Shown here piece after piece: positions 54,968 through 64,000 of a stretch of 64,000 nucleotides of DNA. Position numbers and translations under genes: made by a program. The number at the start of each line of letters is the position of its first letter. Positions within the stretch are counted from its first letter, which is position 1. The notes under the pieces were generated by a model, which was not told the DNA's origin, did not search any database, and saw only the letters and a program-made list of their open reading frames with translations. This DNA is from Ricordea florida. Lineage: Eukaryota; Cnidaria; Anthozoa; Corallimorpharia; Ricordeidae. The stretch lies in the NCBI GenBank assembly GCA_949710005.1, contig OX453274.1, positions 15,914,741 to 15,978,740 of the forward strand, in the 5' to 3' direction.

Positions 54968-56237
54968 TTAAATTGATCGTCTGTTGTCGTTCCAAATGTT
55001 AGCAACAAAAACGCGTATACTTGGCTACAAGATTCACAAGTATACATTTCCTGTGCCTTTACTATAATCCCGCAAGGTCGTACAGCCGTTATCTCTATCT
55101 GCACTTAGTTTGAAGGTCAACTGTATATGCTTTGGTTGCTATTAAATACTGGTAGTTGACATCATAACAATGAAGTAAAAAGCAGTCAGGAAAAATGTTA
55201 ATATATTTTAAGAATGATAAGGCTGCGCAACTTACTAATGTCAAAGAAGGTGCAATTGATGATGGTGCAATCAATGACAAGGACTGGGTGCAGCTTGACA
55301 AAGAGCTTTTTTTCCCCCTTAATTTGTATATTCTACGCTCCTCATTTTCCACACTTAGCACATTTCACCTCTTGATTCGTATCCACTGTGCATGCATCTA
55401 AGTGTGGTCACAGTGTTAACAAGAAAAGAGCTTTAGCAACTAGTAGAAGCAGTTGTTATCTGTGAGGCACACTTTGCTTGATAGTTGCTTTATACTACAG
55501 TTTACAGTTTTTACTTCACAGATAAACTCGCAGTACAAGAGGGGTTGAGTTTGAAAGGTGAGAAGTTAGTAATTCTTCTGAGTCTGAGAGAAGAAAATGG
55601 CTTACATAAGGTGTATCATGTTATATGAAGTACCTCAAGAATGATATGACTGTATAAGCTGAAGTTTAGCACGTGTATTCGAGTAGTATCAAAAGATGTT
55701 AGTTTTTAACTCAAACCTCGTGTGCTCACAAAAGTGAGCACACGAGGTTTGTTCAGTTGATTTCTCCAGAGAATGGTTCACGGGTTCTTTCTGTACTTTA
55801 GGTGAATGGTGTAGTGACACGTAACTGCTAATAATATCATGTTTGCATGCCATTTTTTGTATGCATAAAGAATACTTTAGATGGTAAACTCTATCTTTAT
55901 GTAACGCAATAGCATTTTTTTTATATGAACATAAACGGCCTCCATTAGTCGATTTAAGCAAAATTAGTATACCAGGGGAAACCAGATTAGTCTTCTGAGC
56001 CTCGACTTTTGTTCTTTTGTTCTTGCACAATTCGATAATTAGCCTAGTGCCATCGTCCAAAATGTCTATTCTCTGAGGATGACAGAAGGTCGAGTCTCAA
56101 CCCTGATCAGGTGACAAGGGGAATGATCTGTAATGACCCTTCACGATAAAATCCTAAAAAAGTATATGAGGTGATGTTTGTGAAGGGATGTAAGCAATGG
56201 TCTTACGTGACTATGAAAAAACAATAGCAGGAGCCCA
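54968..56237. other. Intergenic sequence with one strong hairpin
   Basis: I recognise no coding sequence. A perfect hairpin lies at 55713-55750 and is listed separately. Confidence 0.5.
55713..55750. repeat. Perfect 17-bp inverted repeat with a 4-base loop
   Basis: AAACCTCGTGTGCTCAC is followed by AAAA and then GTGAGCACACGAGGTTT. The stem has no mismatch. It lacks the T-run of a bacterial terminator, so it is more likely the remnant of a small MITE or a hairpin end. Confidence 0.8.
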
Positions 56238-56450
56238 TCAAGGGCTGTGAGTTCTTCGCAGTCGCGGCAGCATTCCTTTTGCAGGTTTTCTCCTTTCACC
56301 GCCTTTGCAAGAGGTCTTCCTCTTTTTAGTAGCCAAATTCTCTTCTTCGCTTTCGCTATCAGAGGATGGGCTGTATTCACCAGACGAGACATCGACCGTA
56401 TCAGAACTTTCATCCGCTGAGTCATCTAGTCTCTTCTCGCTGTCCGCCAT
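56238..56450 (-). CDS. Acidic Ser-rich ORF with a basic cluster, possible first exon
   Basis: From the methionine at 56450 the frame reads MADSEKRLDDSADESSD, then a Ser/Glu/Asp-rich stretch and the basic cluster KKRKTSCKGGERRKP, a plausible nuclear-localisation signal. The composition suggests the N-terminus of a nuclear protein, host or transposon. No domain is recognised and no splice donor is assigned, so it may also be chance. Confidence 0.3.
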   Translation of the reverse strand: MADSEKRLDDSADESSDTVDVSSGEYSPSSDSESEEENLATKKRKTSCKGGERRKPAKGMLPRLRRTHSP

Positions 56451-56546
56451 TACTGATTTGCCAGCCTGATCGTACGGGCAAAACAAAATGACTGTCCCAG
56501 CTCTGTTTTGATTGGCTCTTCGAAGTGACGCTTTCCCGGGAAGGCG

Positions 56547-56700
56547 TTCGGTAAGAATTCCTCACAGGTCCCTACTTCAATATGCATGCGGTAGCCGTAC
56601 GGTTTCGCTCTCAGAAATGCTTGCACGCGCACTTCCCAAGACAATTCAACTACAGCATGCATAATGAGGTAGGGACCTGTGAGGAAATCTTACCAGGCGT
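56547..56700. repeat. Inverted repeat around GAGGTAGGGACCTGTGAGG
   Basis: GTAAGAATTCCTCACAGGTC near 56549 and the inverse near 56670-56695 (GACCTGTGAGGAAATCTTAC) form arms of about 25 bp with a spacer of about 95 bp. It overlaps the end of the THAP-like fragment and may be a transposon end. Confidence 0.6.
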
Positions 56701-56943
56701 TCTATTAATAGATCTACTCGGGAAAGGGTTGACTCCTGACCAAAGTATGGAGATAGAGGGTGGGTCCCCTCTTTGTTCAGGAAATAGTTTATCCCTGTTT
56801 CGCTCAAAAATCGCTGGACCATTCGACTTTTTACCATCTCTAAAATGGCAGCTACACACCCTCGAGTATTTGTTGGGTATTTTATGTTCTCTTCTGTGGA
56901 AGGAGCAAATAGAAACCACCTTATCAGATGTAACGATATTCAT
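56650..56943 (-). pseudogene. THAP-like zinc-finger fragment
   Basis: On the minus strand the frame reads KVVSICSFHRREHKIPNKYS, then RVCSCHFRDGKKSNGPAIFE. The spacing CSCHF and the following GP-IF are those of the second half of a THAP (C2CH) domain, which binds DNA in P-element and Kolobok transposases and their host relatives. The first C2 half is not in the frame and would need another exon. The fragment is probably transposon-derived. Confidence 0.55.
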
Positions 56944-57320
56944 ATTAAAATAATAAACTTGTTAGACTTGACGGCCTAGAATGTTCAGCCAACGCATTGT
57001 GTTGTAAGAGAAATCCATCTTAATAACAGGCTCACAAACTAAGGTGAAGCGAAGGCACTTAACTGGGGAATCATAAAAGCAATGATAGGTCTCGAGAGGT
57101 AAATAACACTGAGTTCGATTGTTTCGAATCGGCACAACTTCGTCCCAGTGAAACCCGAGTGAAGCGAATCATTCGATAAACCTTACGCTCAGAATCGACA
57201 TATTGAAGTTGTATTCTTAGTAAAAAACACGATCATGAATATTTTTACCAACCTTATCAAACGATGGATTCGTTTGTTGCCTTTTGAGGACGTGGAAATG
57301 CGAAGAACCGGCAAGTATGG

Positions 57321-57642
57321 TGTAGCGGCCTGGTAACTAGTTTCGCTGCTCCCACCAAAAGTAGGTCACGTGACCTGTTCTTTTTTCTGGTCGTTTTCTT
57401 TTCCAGCAAGTGCGCTACTGGTTGTTGCTAGATTTACTTTTCGTTTTAGCTTCTCAAGGAAGTTACGACCGTGTAAGAGCCGTTTAAGGATCGTTATACG
57501 TCTGCTGTGAGACGCTGTACTCCTGTTGGGCGCTTTGACAGCTGTTCAAGGGAACGGCTATTGACCCGGAATAGAAGCGGTTTTTGGTCCGTCAACTCGT
57601 GTGAATGTGTTGTGGTAAAACGAAGGTGAAAGAGTCCTTACA
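57321..57642 (+). repeat. BEL-2 5' LTR
   Basis: It is 322 bp and starts TGTAGCGGCCTGG. The internal sequence right after it repeats GTAACTTCG-type units (57643-57720). Confidence 0.93.
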
Positions 57643-57803
57643 GTAACTTCGGAGGAGCAACTTCGTTGCAGTAACTCCAGAGGAGTAACTTCGTGGAGTC
57701 AACGTCGAAGGAGTCACTTCGTACGGCTGACCGTGGAACCGAGTGTTCGTATACTGGTTTCATCGTTTGTTTATATCGTTTTGCGGTGTTGTGTGATAGT
57801 ACG

Positions 57804-59900
57804 ATGGAAGAAGTTCGACAAGATGAATGTTCGGAGGCAGCAACAGAACAAGCTGGGATCCCTGATGGGATGTTGATGGGAGACCCCAAAGCTAACTCAA
57901 CAGTAATGGAAGGTGTAAGTTCTGAGTCAGGTTGTGTTAGTGCAATGAACGGAAGAAAGTTCTCGATGGCCGCCATGATTCCTGAGTTCACCGGGAATAG
58001 TTGGCTCGGACAAGGACCCGCAGAAGAAGAGAGCACTATGGTGGAGTACTCTGACAACAGGAATACAAGGAGACAACCTAAGTTGACCGAGAAGGGAAAG
58101 GCCTATCAACTTACCCAGAAGATGCGTGAGAAAAAGAGGCTAAAAAGAGAAATTGGAGAGAGACTTGCCAACATTGAAACTCTCATGGGACTTGACAAAA
58201 ACTTGGACATTGTCAGTGAGGAATCGGTGAAACTGAATGAACAGTTTAAGTACTTCGTAGATCTTCATGAAGGTATTCAGGATCTTTTGTCTGAGTTTGA
58301 AAGAGAAGAAGACTCTCAGGAGTATGATAGAGTGTCTAAGGATATTTCAAAACACCGTTCAGTTGTTAAGGATTGGATGCTAGCTGTTAATCAGCAACAA
58401 CGCAAGGAGACAATTTCGATAAAGTCACGAGCAAGTTCTAAATGCTCCAAGTCTTCAAGAATATCAACTGCCTCCAAGACAAAGGCTCTTGAAGCAAAGG
58501 CAAGACATGCAGAGATAAAGGCAAGACTTGCACAGTTTGAGCAAGTAAAGGAGGCAGAACGATCCAAACTTGTTGCTGAGTGCGCAGCTGCAGCTGGTAC
58601 CAGTGAGATTTATGGAGAAGCAGCAAATGAAGAACATGAGCAATACTTGGGATCAGATGATCCAGATGCAGAAGAGCAAGATGATTTATTGGCACCTTCT
58701 TCAAAGCTCAATCCCAAGGCAGATATGTATATCCCAAAGACAGAACAGCCAAAGGTAACAAAGGATAAAGATGGTATGGCTCCCAAGAGTTCAGCTCAGT
58801 ACACTAAACGCGCTACTGTACCTGAATGTTACATGGAGGGTGGCGAATTTCACTTTCAGCCTTTGCGGACCACTACCTTAGGAAGGGGGAATCCACACGC
58901 AGCCTTTTTGGAAAAGATGGAGTTGAGAATGTCGCAGCCACCGCCCAAGCCTTGTCTATTCGATGGAGACCCAGCCAAGTATGTACGTTGAGAATAAGGC
59001 ATCCCTGACTGACAGCAAGAAGATGAGTTACCTCATGTCTTACACAACCGGCAAGGCAAGGGAGGTAATTAAAAACTACCAAGGACAACCAAATGGGTGT
59101 CAGTTGGCACTACAAGTCCTCAAGCGCAGATTCGGGCAAACCTCAATGATTGTAGAAGCACTAAAGTCATCCGTCCCTGGGGGACCGAAGATCAGAATAG
59201 GTGACAACGCAGCTCTCTTGGCTCTTTCCGACCAAGTGGAAAACTGCTGCTGTGCCATGGCTGAACTACACTCAAATGAACTGGACTGTACCACAAATTT
59301 GCGGCAAATCGATAATCATCTCCCAGACCCACTACCACGGAAGTGGAGGAAGACAGCAAAGTTACACCGAGAGTGGAGTGGTGGAAGAGAGCCAACACTT
59401 AAAGAACTATCCAAGTTCATCACTGAAGAAGCTCAAACTGAGAATGACCCAGTTTATGGAAGAGTTGGTGACAGTACTCCACCAAGATCTTATGGCAGAA
59501 ACAACATTAGGAAGTTCTCTTCAAATCCCAGACCAACCGCTGGTACTAAAATTGCGATTCTCGCCACGCAAGTTATACCAGAAGAGGGTAAAACGAAGAG
59601 AGAAACACTGACTGATCAATCAGTAGCAGAGCAGCATGGTAGTAGAACACCCTGCCAAGGTAGATCCTGCGAGGTTTGCAAGCAACATTACCATGAAATT
59701 TCAAAGTGTGGCATCTTATTGTCAAGGAGTTCAATCTGGCGCCGACGGTTCGCAAGGATGAACAAGTTATGTTACCGATGTCTTTCATCTGCTCACCTAA
59801 GGAAGAAGTGCCAAGTAAAGAGAGCTTGTGAAGAAGCAGACTGTTCAAATACAATGAGCCATCATACACTCTTACATAGTACCAAGGCAAGGTATGCAAT
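57804..59900 (+). pseudogene. gag: BEL-2 Gag
   Basis: I prefer the methionine at 57804 (MEEVRQDECSEAATEQAG) because an earlier one at 57693 lies in the repeated leader. A charged coiled coil follows (about 58080-58600), then an acidic linker. At about 58960-58990 the frame changes where the DUF1759-type domain starts (LFDGDPAKY), and some 25-30 residues of that domain seem missing. The domain continues as KKMSYLMSYTTGKAREVI and LKRRFGQ. The C-terminal zinc knuckles (CEVCKQHYHEISKC and CYRCLSSAHLRKKC) end near 59870. Confidence 0.88.
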
Positions 59901-62900
59901 TGTAGATTCAGCACAATCGTCCGGAAACATTGCTCCAGCAAGTGACATACCAGTAAACAAGGCGACTACAGAGGATCCAAGGAGAAGCTTTGTACTGTTG
60001 AAGGTAGTACCCCTGCGAATAGTTGCAGAAAGTAAGGCTGTAATAACTACGTATGACCTTTTGGATTCAGCTGCTGTAAGTTCAATGATTACCTCGAACG
60101 TTGCACAAAAACTGAACTTGCAGGGAGTACAAGAAAGAGTGAGCAATAACACTGTCACTCACAGTGGTCATGAATGTGAGCTGTCAAAAGTGAAGTTTGA
60201 GATCTGCCCAGTCGATCAAGAAAGCCCGTGCTTCTCAGTGGACCAAGCGTTGACAGTTGATGACTTAAATGTGTCCCATCGGTACATCTTGATGTGTTAG
60301 AATGGCCACACCTCAAGAATGTGCCCATGCCAAGCGTTGACGTAGATGTAAGTGGAGTCTCCACCCTGACTGGCCAAGATGTCCCACAGGCACATGTGGT
60401 GTTTGACTACTGTTGGGGGGATGATCCTCAGAAACAGCCGGCCCAACGGGAACGAAGAAAGATACCAACAGGCCAATAGCCCTGTTTATCTTCAACTTCG
60501 ATTGGGCCCAAGACAAGTCAGATATGGCCCTGCACAAGCAAGTGGAGCAGTTCTGGGCCACAGAGAAGCATGGATTTGGAAATGCAGATACCTCAGTATT
60601 GAGGGCAAAGAAGTCCTTCAGACCCTAAAGCGAACCACCAAACTAGTTGATGGAAGGTACGAAGTTGGTCTGTTATGGAAGAATGAGAACCCTCACTTAC
60701 CAGACAACAGAGTCCAGGCTAAAAGGAGGCTTCAGCAAGTTAGGAGGAGGTTCTAACGAGACCCAGAGTTTGCTGAACAGTATAAGATGGTCATGGGTGA
60801 GTATATCCGTAAGGGATACGCGAGAAGATTGTCCTGTGAAGAGGCAGCTCAAAAAACAGACATCACGTGGTACCTCCCACATCATGGTGTTGTCAACCCA
60901 AAGTCCAAAGCGAGGGTTGTCTACGATGCTGCTGCCAAGTATGGGGGACCATGGCTCAACAAAGAACTCCTTCAAGGCCCACAGCTGAACAACACATTGA
61001 TTGGAGTGTTGATGAGATTTAGGAAGGACAAGGTAGCAGTTGCCTCTGACATTGAAAGTATGTTTCACAGGGTGGTATGCAGAGAAGCGGACACAGATGC
61101 GCTTCGTTTCCTGTGGTGGTCTGGCGATACAAATGAACCCCCAAGTGACCACAAGATGGCAGTTCACCTGTTTGGCAGGACAGATTCGCCTTGCATCGCA
61201 GCTTGGGCACTCCAGCGAACAGCCACCGACAACCGAAGTGAATTTGAAGAAGAAACACTGAGAATTGTTTCAAAGAAATCCTACGTCGATGATTGCTTGT
61301 ACTCGAAGCCCACACCAGAGTCAGCAATAAGATCTGCTCTTTACCTGATACAGTTGCTTCGCAAGGGTAATTTCCGGCTGACCAAGTTTGTTTCTAAGGA
61401 GAAGAGTGTCTTGGCAGCTATTCCTGCAGCAGAGAGAACCATCAAGGACCTTGACTTGGATAAACTACCTGTGGAAAGGGCGCTGGGATTGCAATGGGAC
61501 GTTGCAAATGACACCTTTGGAGTCAGGGTATCTATACCTGGGAAACAGCTCAAGGACAACACAAGAACAGGGTGCTTGTCAACCATCAGCTCAACCTTTG
61601 ATCCATTTGGCATGGTTGCACCGGTATTGCTACCTGCAAAACGAGCCTTGCAAAAGACTTGGCAGCTAAAGCTTCAATGAGACGATGAGCTCCCTGGAAA
61701 CTTGTTGGAAGGATGGAAGAAGTGGAAGGAAGATTTAAGCCTGCTGAATCAAGTTAGCGTGCCTAGATACTATTTTTACGATGGCTGCAGCATTTCAGTG
61801 ACGCATCAGAGTTCGGCTATGGGACCGTCTCTTACCTGTGAAAGGAAGCACAAGACGGTACTGTGGAATGCGCCTTCGTTATGGGAAAGAGCCGAACAGC
61901 TCCTCTACAGTGTGTCAACACCAAGACTGGAACTGCGTATCATCACAAGTTCGCACACGCAGGACAGAGCCATATCCTGGCTCAGCTAAGGGAACGGTTC
62001 TGGATTCCGAAGGGACGATCAGCGATCCGCAAGATGGTACGTTCCTGCCTGGCCTGCAAGAAGCAAAGAGCTAAAAGAATGGAGCAAGTAATGGCCGCCT
62101 TACCAGTCTTCCGAACTACCGCCTATGAGCCCTGTTTTACACATACAGGTGTCGACTGCTTTGGCCCTCTGAATGCCAAAAGAGGAAGAGCCGTTGTGAA
62201 ACGATGGGGCGTAATATTCACTTGTCTGAATTCTAGAGACACACATCTAGAGTTAGCTAGTTCCCTGGAAGAAGACTGCTTTATTAACGTTCTCAGAAGG
62301 TTTGTCAACAGAAAGGGGACCACCTAAGTTCATCCACTCTGATAACGGGACGAACTTTGTTGGTGTGGAAAGGGAGATCAGAGGAGCTATTGAAGGCTGG
62401 AACCAAGACCTGATACGTAACGAACTTTTGCAGAAAGAGTGCCAATGGATGTTTCAACCCCCGAAAGCTTCACATGCTAGCGCAGTCTGGGAACGACTTA
62501 TACGAAGCACTCGAATCGCACTAAAGGCTATACTGGGTGAGAGTCTAGCCGATGAAGAAGTCCTAACAACTGTCTTGACCGAAGTTGAGTCAATACTGAA
62601 TTCCAGACCACTCTGTGCGGTGTCTGATGATCCCACAGATTGTGAGCCGCTGACGCCAAACCATCTTCTGTTGCGGAGACCCATTCAAGCGTTGCCAACC
62701 GGTTCCTTCGTGAAGGAAGATATCCACTCCCGGAATAAATGGAGACAAACGCAAACTTTGGCAAACCATTTCTGGAAGAGGTGACTGAAAGAGTATGTTC
62801 CGGCGTTATTAGAACGTCAGAAATGGCTTAGACTGCGTCGAAACGCAGAGATCGGAGACCTGGTCCTGATCGTGGAAGAGAATTTGCCTAAGGGCCAATG

Positions 62901-63039
62901 GCATTTGGGACGCATTGTTAAGGTTATTCCGGGAAGAGATGGCCTAGTACGTACAGTAGAGGTTAAAACAAAGTCGTCAACGTTAGTCCGTCCAATACAG
63001 AAACTTTGCCTGCTTGAGGAGGCAGATAACCTCCAATGA
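59901..63039 (+). pseudogene. pol: BEL-2 Pol, with an internal deletion
   Basis: The protease motif reads LLDSAAVSSMI, where BEL-1 has [11 protein letters not shown], so the catalytic Asp-Ser-Gly is altered. The reverse transcriptase follows in a broken frame (60600-61680), with ASDIESMFHR and SYVDDCLYS intact. RNase H begins (near 61780) and then jumps from TPRLEL straight to HHKFAHAGQSHIL, skipping about 250 codons that BEL-1 still has. The integrase finger (CLACKKQRAKR), the core (VDCFGPL, then HSDNGTNFVG and WERLIRST) and a DUF5641-type tail ending at 63039 follow. Frame changes lie near 60300, 60760, 61680, 61860 and 62320, with a TGA at 62782-62784. Confidence 0.92.
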
Positions 63040-63164
63040 GACACTGTTGCAGCCATTGGACATTAGTAGTTTATTTCCTGTCCTTGTCACAAGGATAAGC
63101 TGTAGTTTACGTTAAATCCAGGTCTAGTTTGTTGTATGCTTCAGTAGCTTCGCATGGCGGGGGG

Positions 63165-63486
63165 TGTAGAGGCCTGGTAACTAGTTTCGCTGCTCCCGCC
63201 AAAAGTAGTTCACGTGACCTGTTCTTTTTTTTGGTCATTTTCGTTTCCAGCAAGTGCGCTACTAGTTGTTGCTAGATTTACCTTTCGTTTTAGCTTCTCA
63301 ACGAACTTACGACCGTTTAAGAGCCGTTTAAGGATCGTTATACGTCTGCTGTGAGACGCTGTAATCCTGTTTGGCGCTTTGACAGCTGTTCAAGGGAACG
63401 GCTTGTAGCCCGGAATAAAAGCGGTTTTTGGTTCGTCAACTCGTGTGAATGTGTTGTGGTAAAACGAAGGTGAAAGAGTCCTTACA
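63165..63486 (+). repeat. BEL-2 3' LTR
   Basis: It is 322 bp and starts TGTAGAGGCCTGG. TATGG follows at 63487-63491. Confidence 0.93.
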
Positions 63487-63491
63487 TATGG

Positions 63492-64000
63492 CTCTCTGAC
63501 GCATGGTTACACGTTGGAGCAAGGCAGTAAACCATTTATGACCGTTTGGACCTTTCTTTTTAGACAAAAGCGTCAATTGTGACAGCGCAATTGACTGTTC
63601 CACTTCCAGATCTTCCTCTTGAGTGATTTTTTAAAACAATTACAGGATTTTTAAGTGCTTTGCCTTTTCAACAAAGAAAACGTGACCTACGCGCTCTTGA
63701 TCATCTGCATTGTTTAGAACTGAGTTTTTTAGCGCCATGGCAACGTGACATCACACTTTAGGACTCTATACCGATGGCATAAAATGTCCTCAGTGTAAAC
63801 AAGAAATGTGTTGTGTGACACAAACCTCGTCTAAAAGGTACTTTTCCCTGAAGCTGATGTTGGCCAATATTGCATCGTTCGCCTAAAATTCGAGATAGAA
63901 CCCATGAAATAGCCCTTGTAGAAATACACTGAACATTTTGTGTCTTTTGAAACTGAAACGCTTCAGTCAGACCATTCATCTTTGTCTTCCCACCCCAACA
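63492..64000. other. Right flank, no gene seen
   Basis: About 500 bp remain after the second BEL element. Only short chance frames occur. Confidence 0.5.

Larger units (their letters stand above)
57321..63486 (+). mobile_element. BEL/Pao LTR retrotransposon 2, older and deleted
   Basis: Two 322-bp LTRs (57321-57642 and 63165-63486) start TGTAG and end ACA and differ at about 20 positions (6 percent). The duplication TATGG flanks them (57316-57320 and 63487-63491). The purine tract GGCGGGGGG precedes the 3' LTR. Coding is on the plus strand with many breaks and an internal deletion in the RNase H to integrase region. Confidence 0.95.

Noticed and set aside
55713-55750. Intrinsic transcription terminator
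   Set aside because: The stem is not followed by a T-run and the genome is eukaryotic.

Overview
The window is eukaryotic, very probably from a cnidarian and most likely a reef coral or other anthozoan. This is an inference from the mix of Polinton/Maverick, BEL/Pao, Penelope-like and CR1-like elements, short introns with GT-AG junctions, and a host gene built of phase-1 immunoglobulin exons. No bacterial operons, rRNA, tRNA or CRISPR arrays were seen. Most of the 64 kb is transposon sequence, much of it nested.

Layout. 1-2481 is flank without a recognised gene. 2482-19981 is a Polinton with about 240 bp inverted terminal repeats. It carries a broken protein-primed DNA polymerase B, a broken integrase, a broken hexon-like capsid gene, an intact packaging ATPase, several small genes, and a Cys/His-repeat gene that starts inside the right terminal repeat. 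A 6.9 kb BEL/Pao retrotransposon (12590-19525, 5-bp target duplication, 332-bp LTRs differing at 4 sites) sits in that Cys/His gene, and a 529-bp TA-flanked MITE sits in another Polinton gene. At 20343-25091 is a 4.75 kb DNA transposon with two convergent genes, a three-exon chromodomain protein and a large transposase-like protein. A second, diverged copy with the same gene order and exon structure lies at 34498-39068, inserted in a Penelope-like element.

26291-49791 holds five exons of one minus-strand host gene for an immunoglobulin-superfamily protein. Its introns carry a nested LINE pair, MITEs, an inverted pair of CATTCAA-type minisatellite repeats, the second chromodomain transposon, and a 7.07 kb transposon with about 740-bp terminal repeats flanked by TTAA. 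The last part holds a TTAA-flanked element carrying a decayed Penelope-like element (51660-54967), a THAP-like fragment (about 56.7 kb) and a second, older BEL/Pao element (57321-63486).

How the parts work together. The best candidate for an undescribed system is the chromodomain/transposase pair. The two copies keep the same convergent order, the same exon phases and an identical 86-nt middle exon, which suggests that the chromodomain protein is a working partner of the transposase, perhaps steering integration toward methylated chromatin. A second notable feature is the Polinton terminal repeat, which extends through the start codon and first eight codons of both outermost genes, so both genes share promoter and N-terminus. 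Most mobile-element genes here are broken. The Polinton packaging ATPase and its downstream neighbour are the clear intact exceptions.
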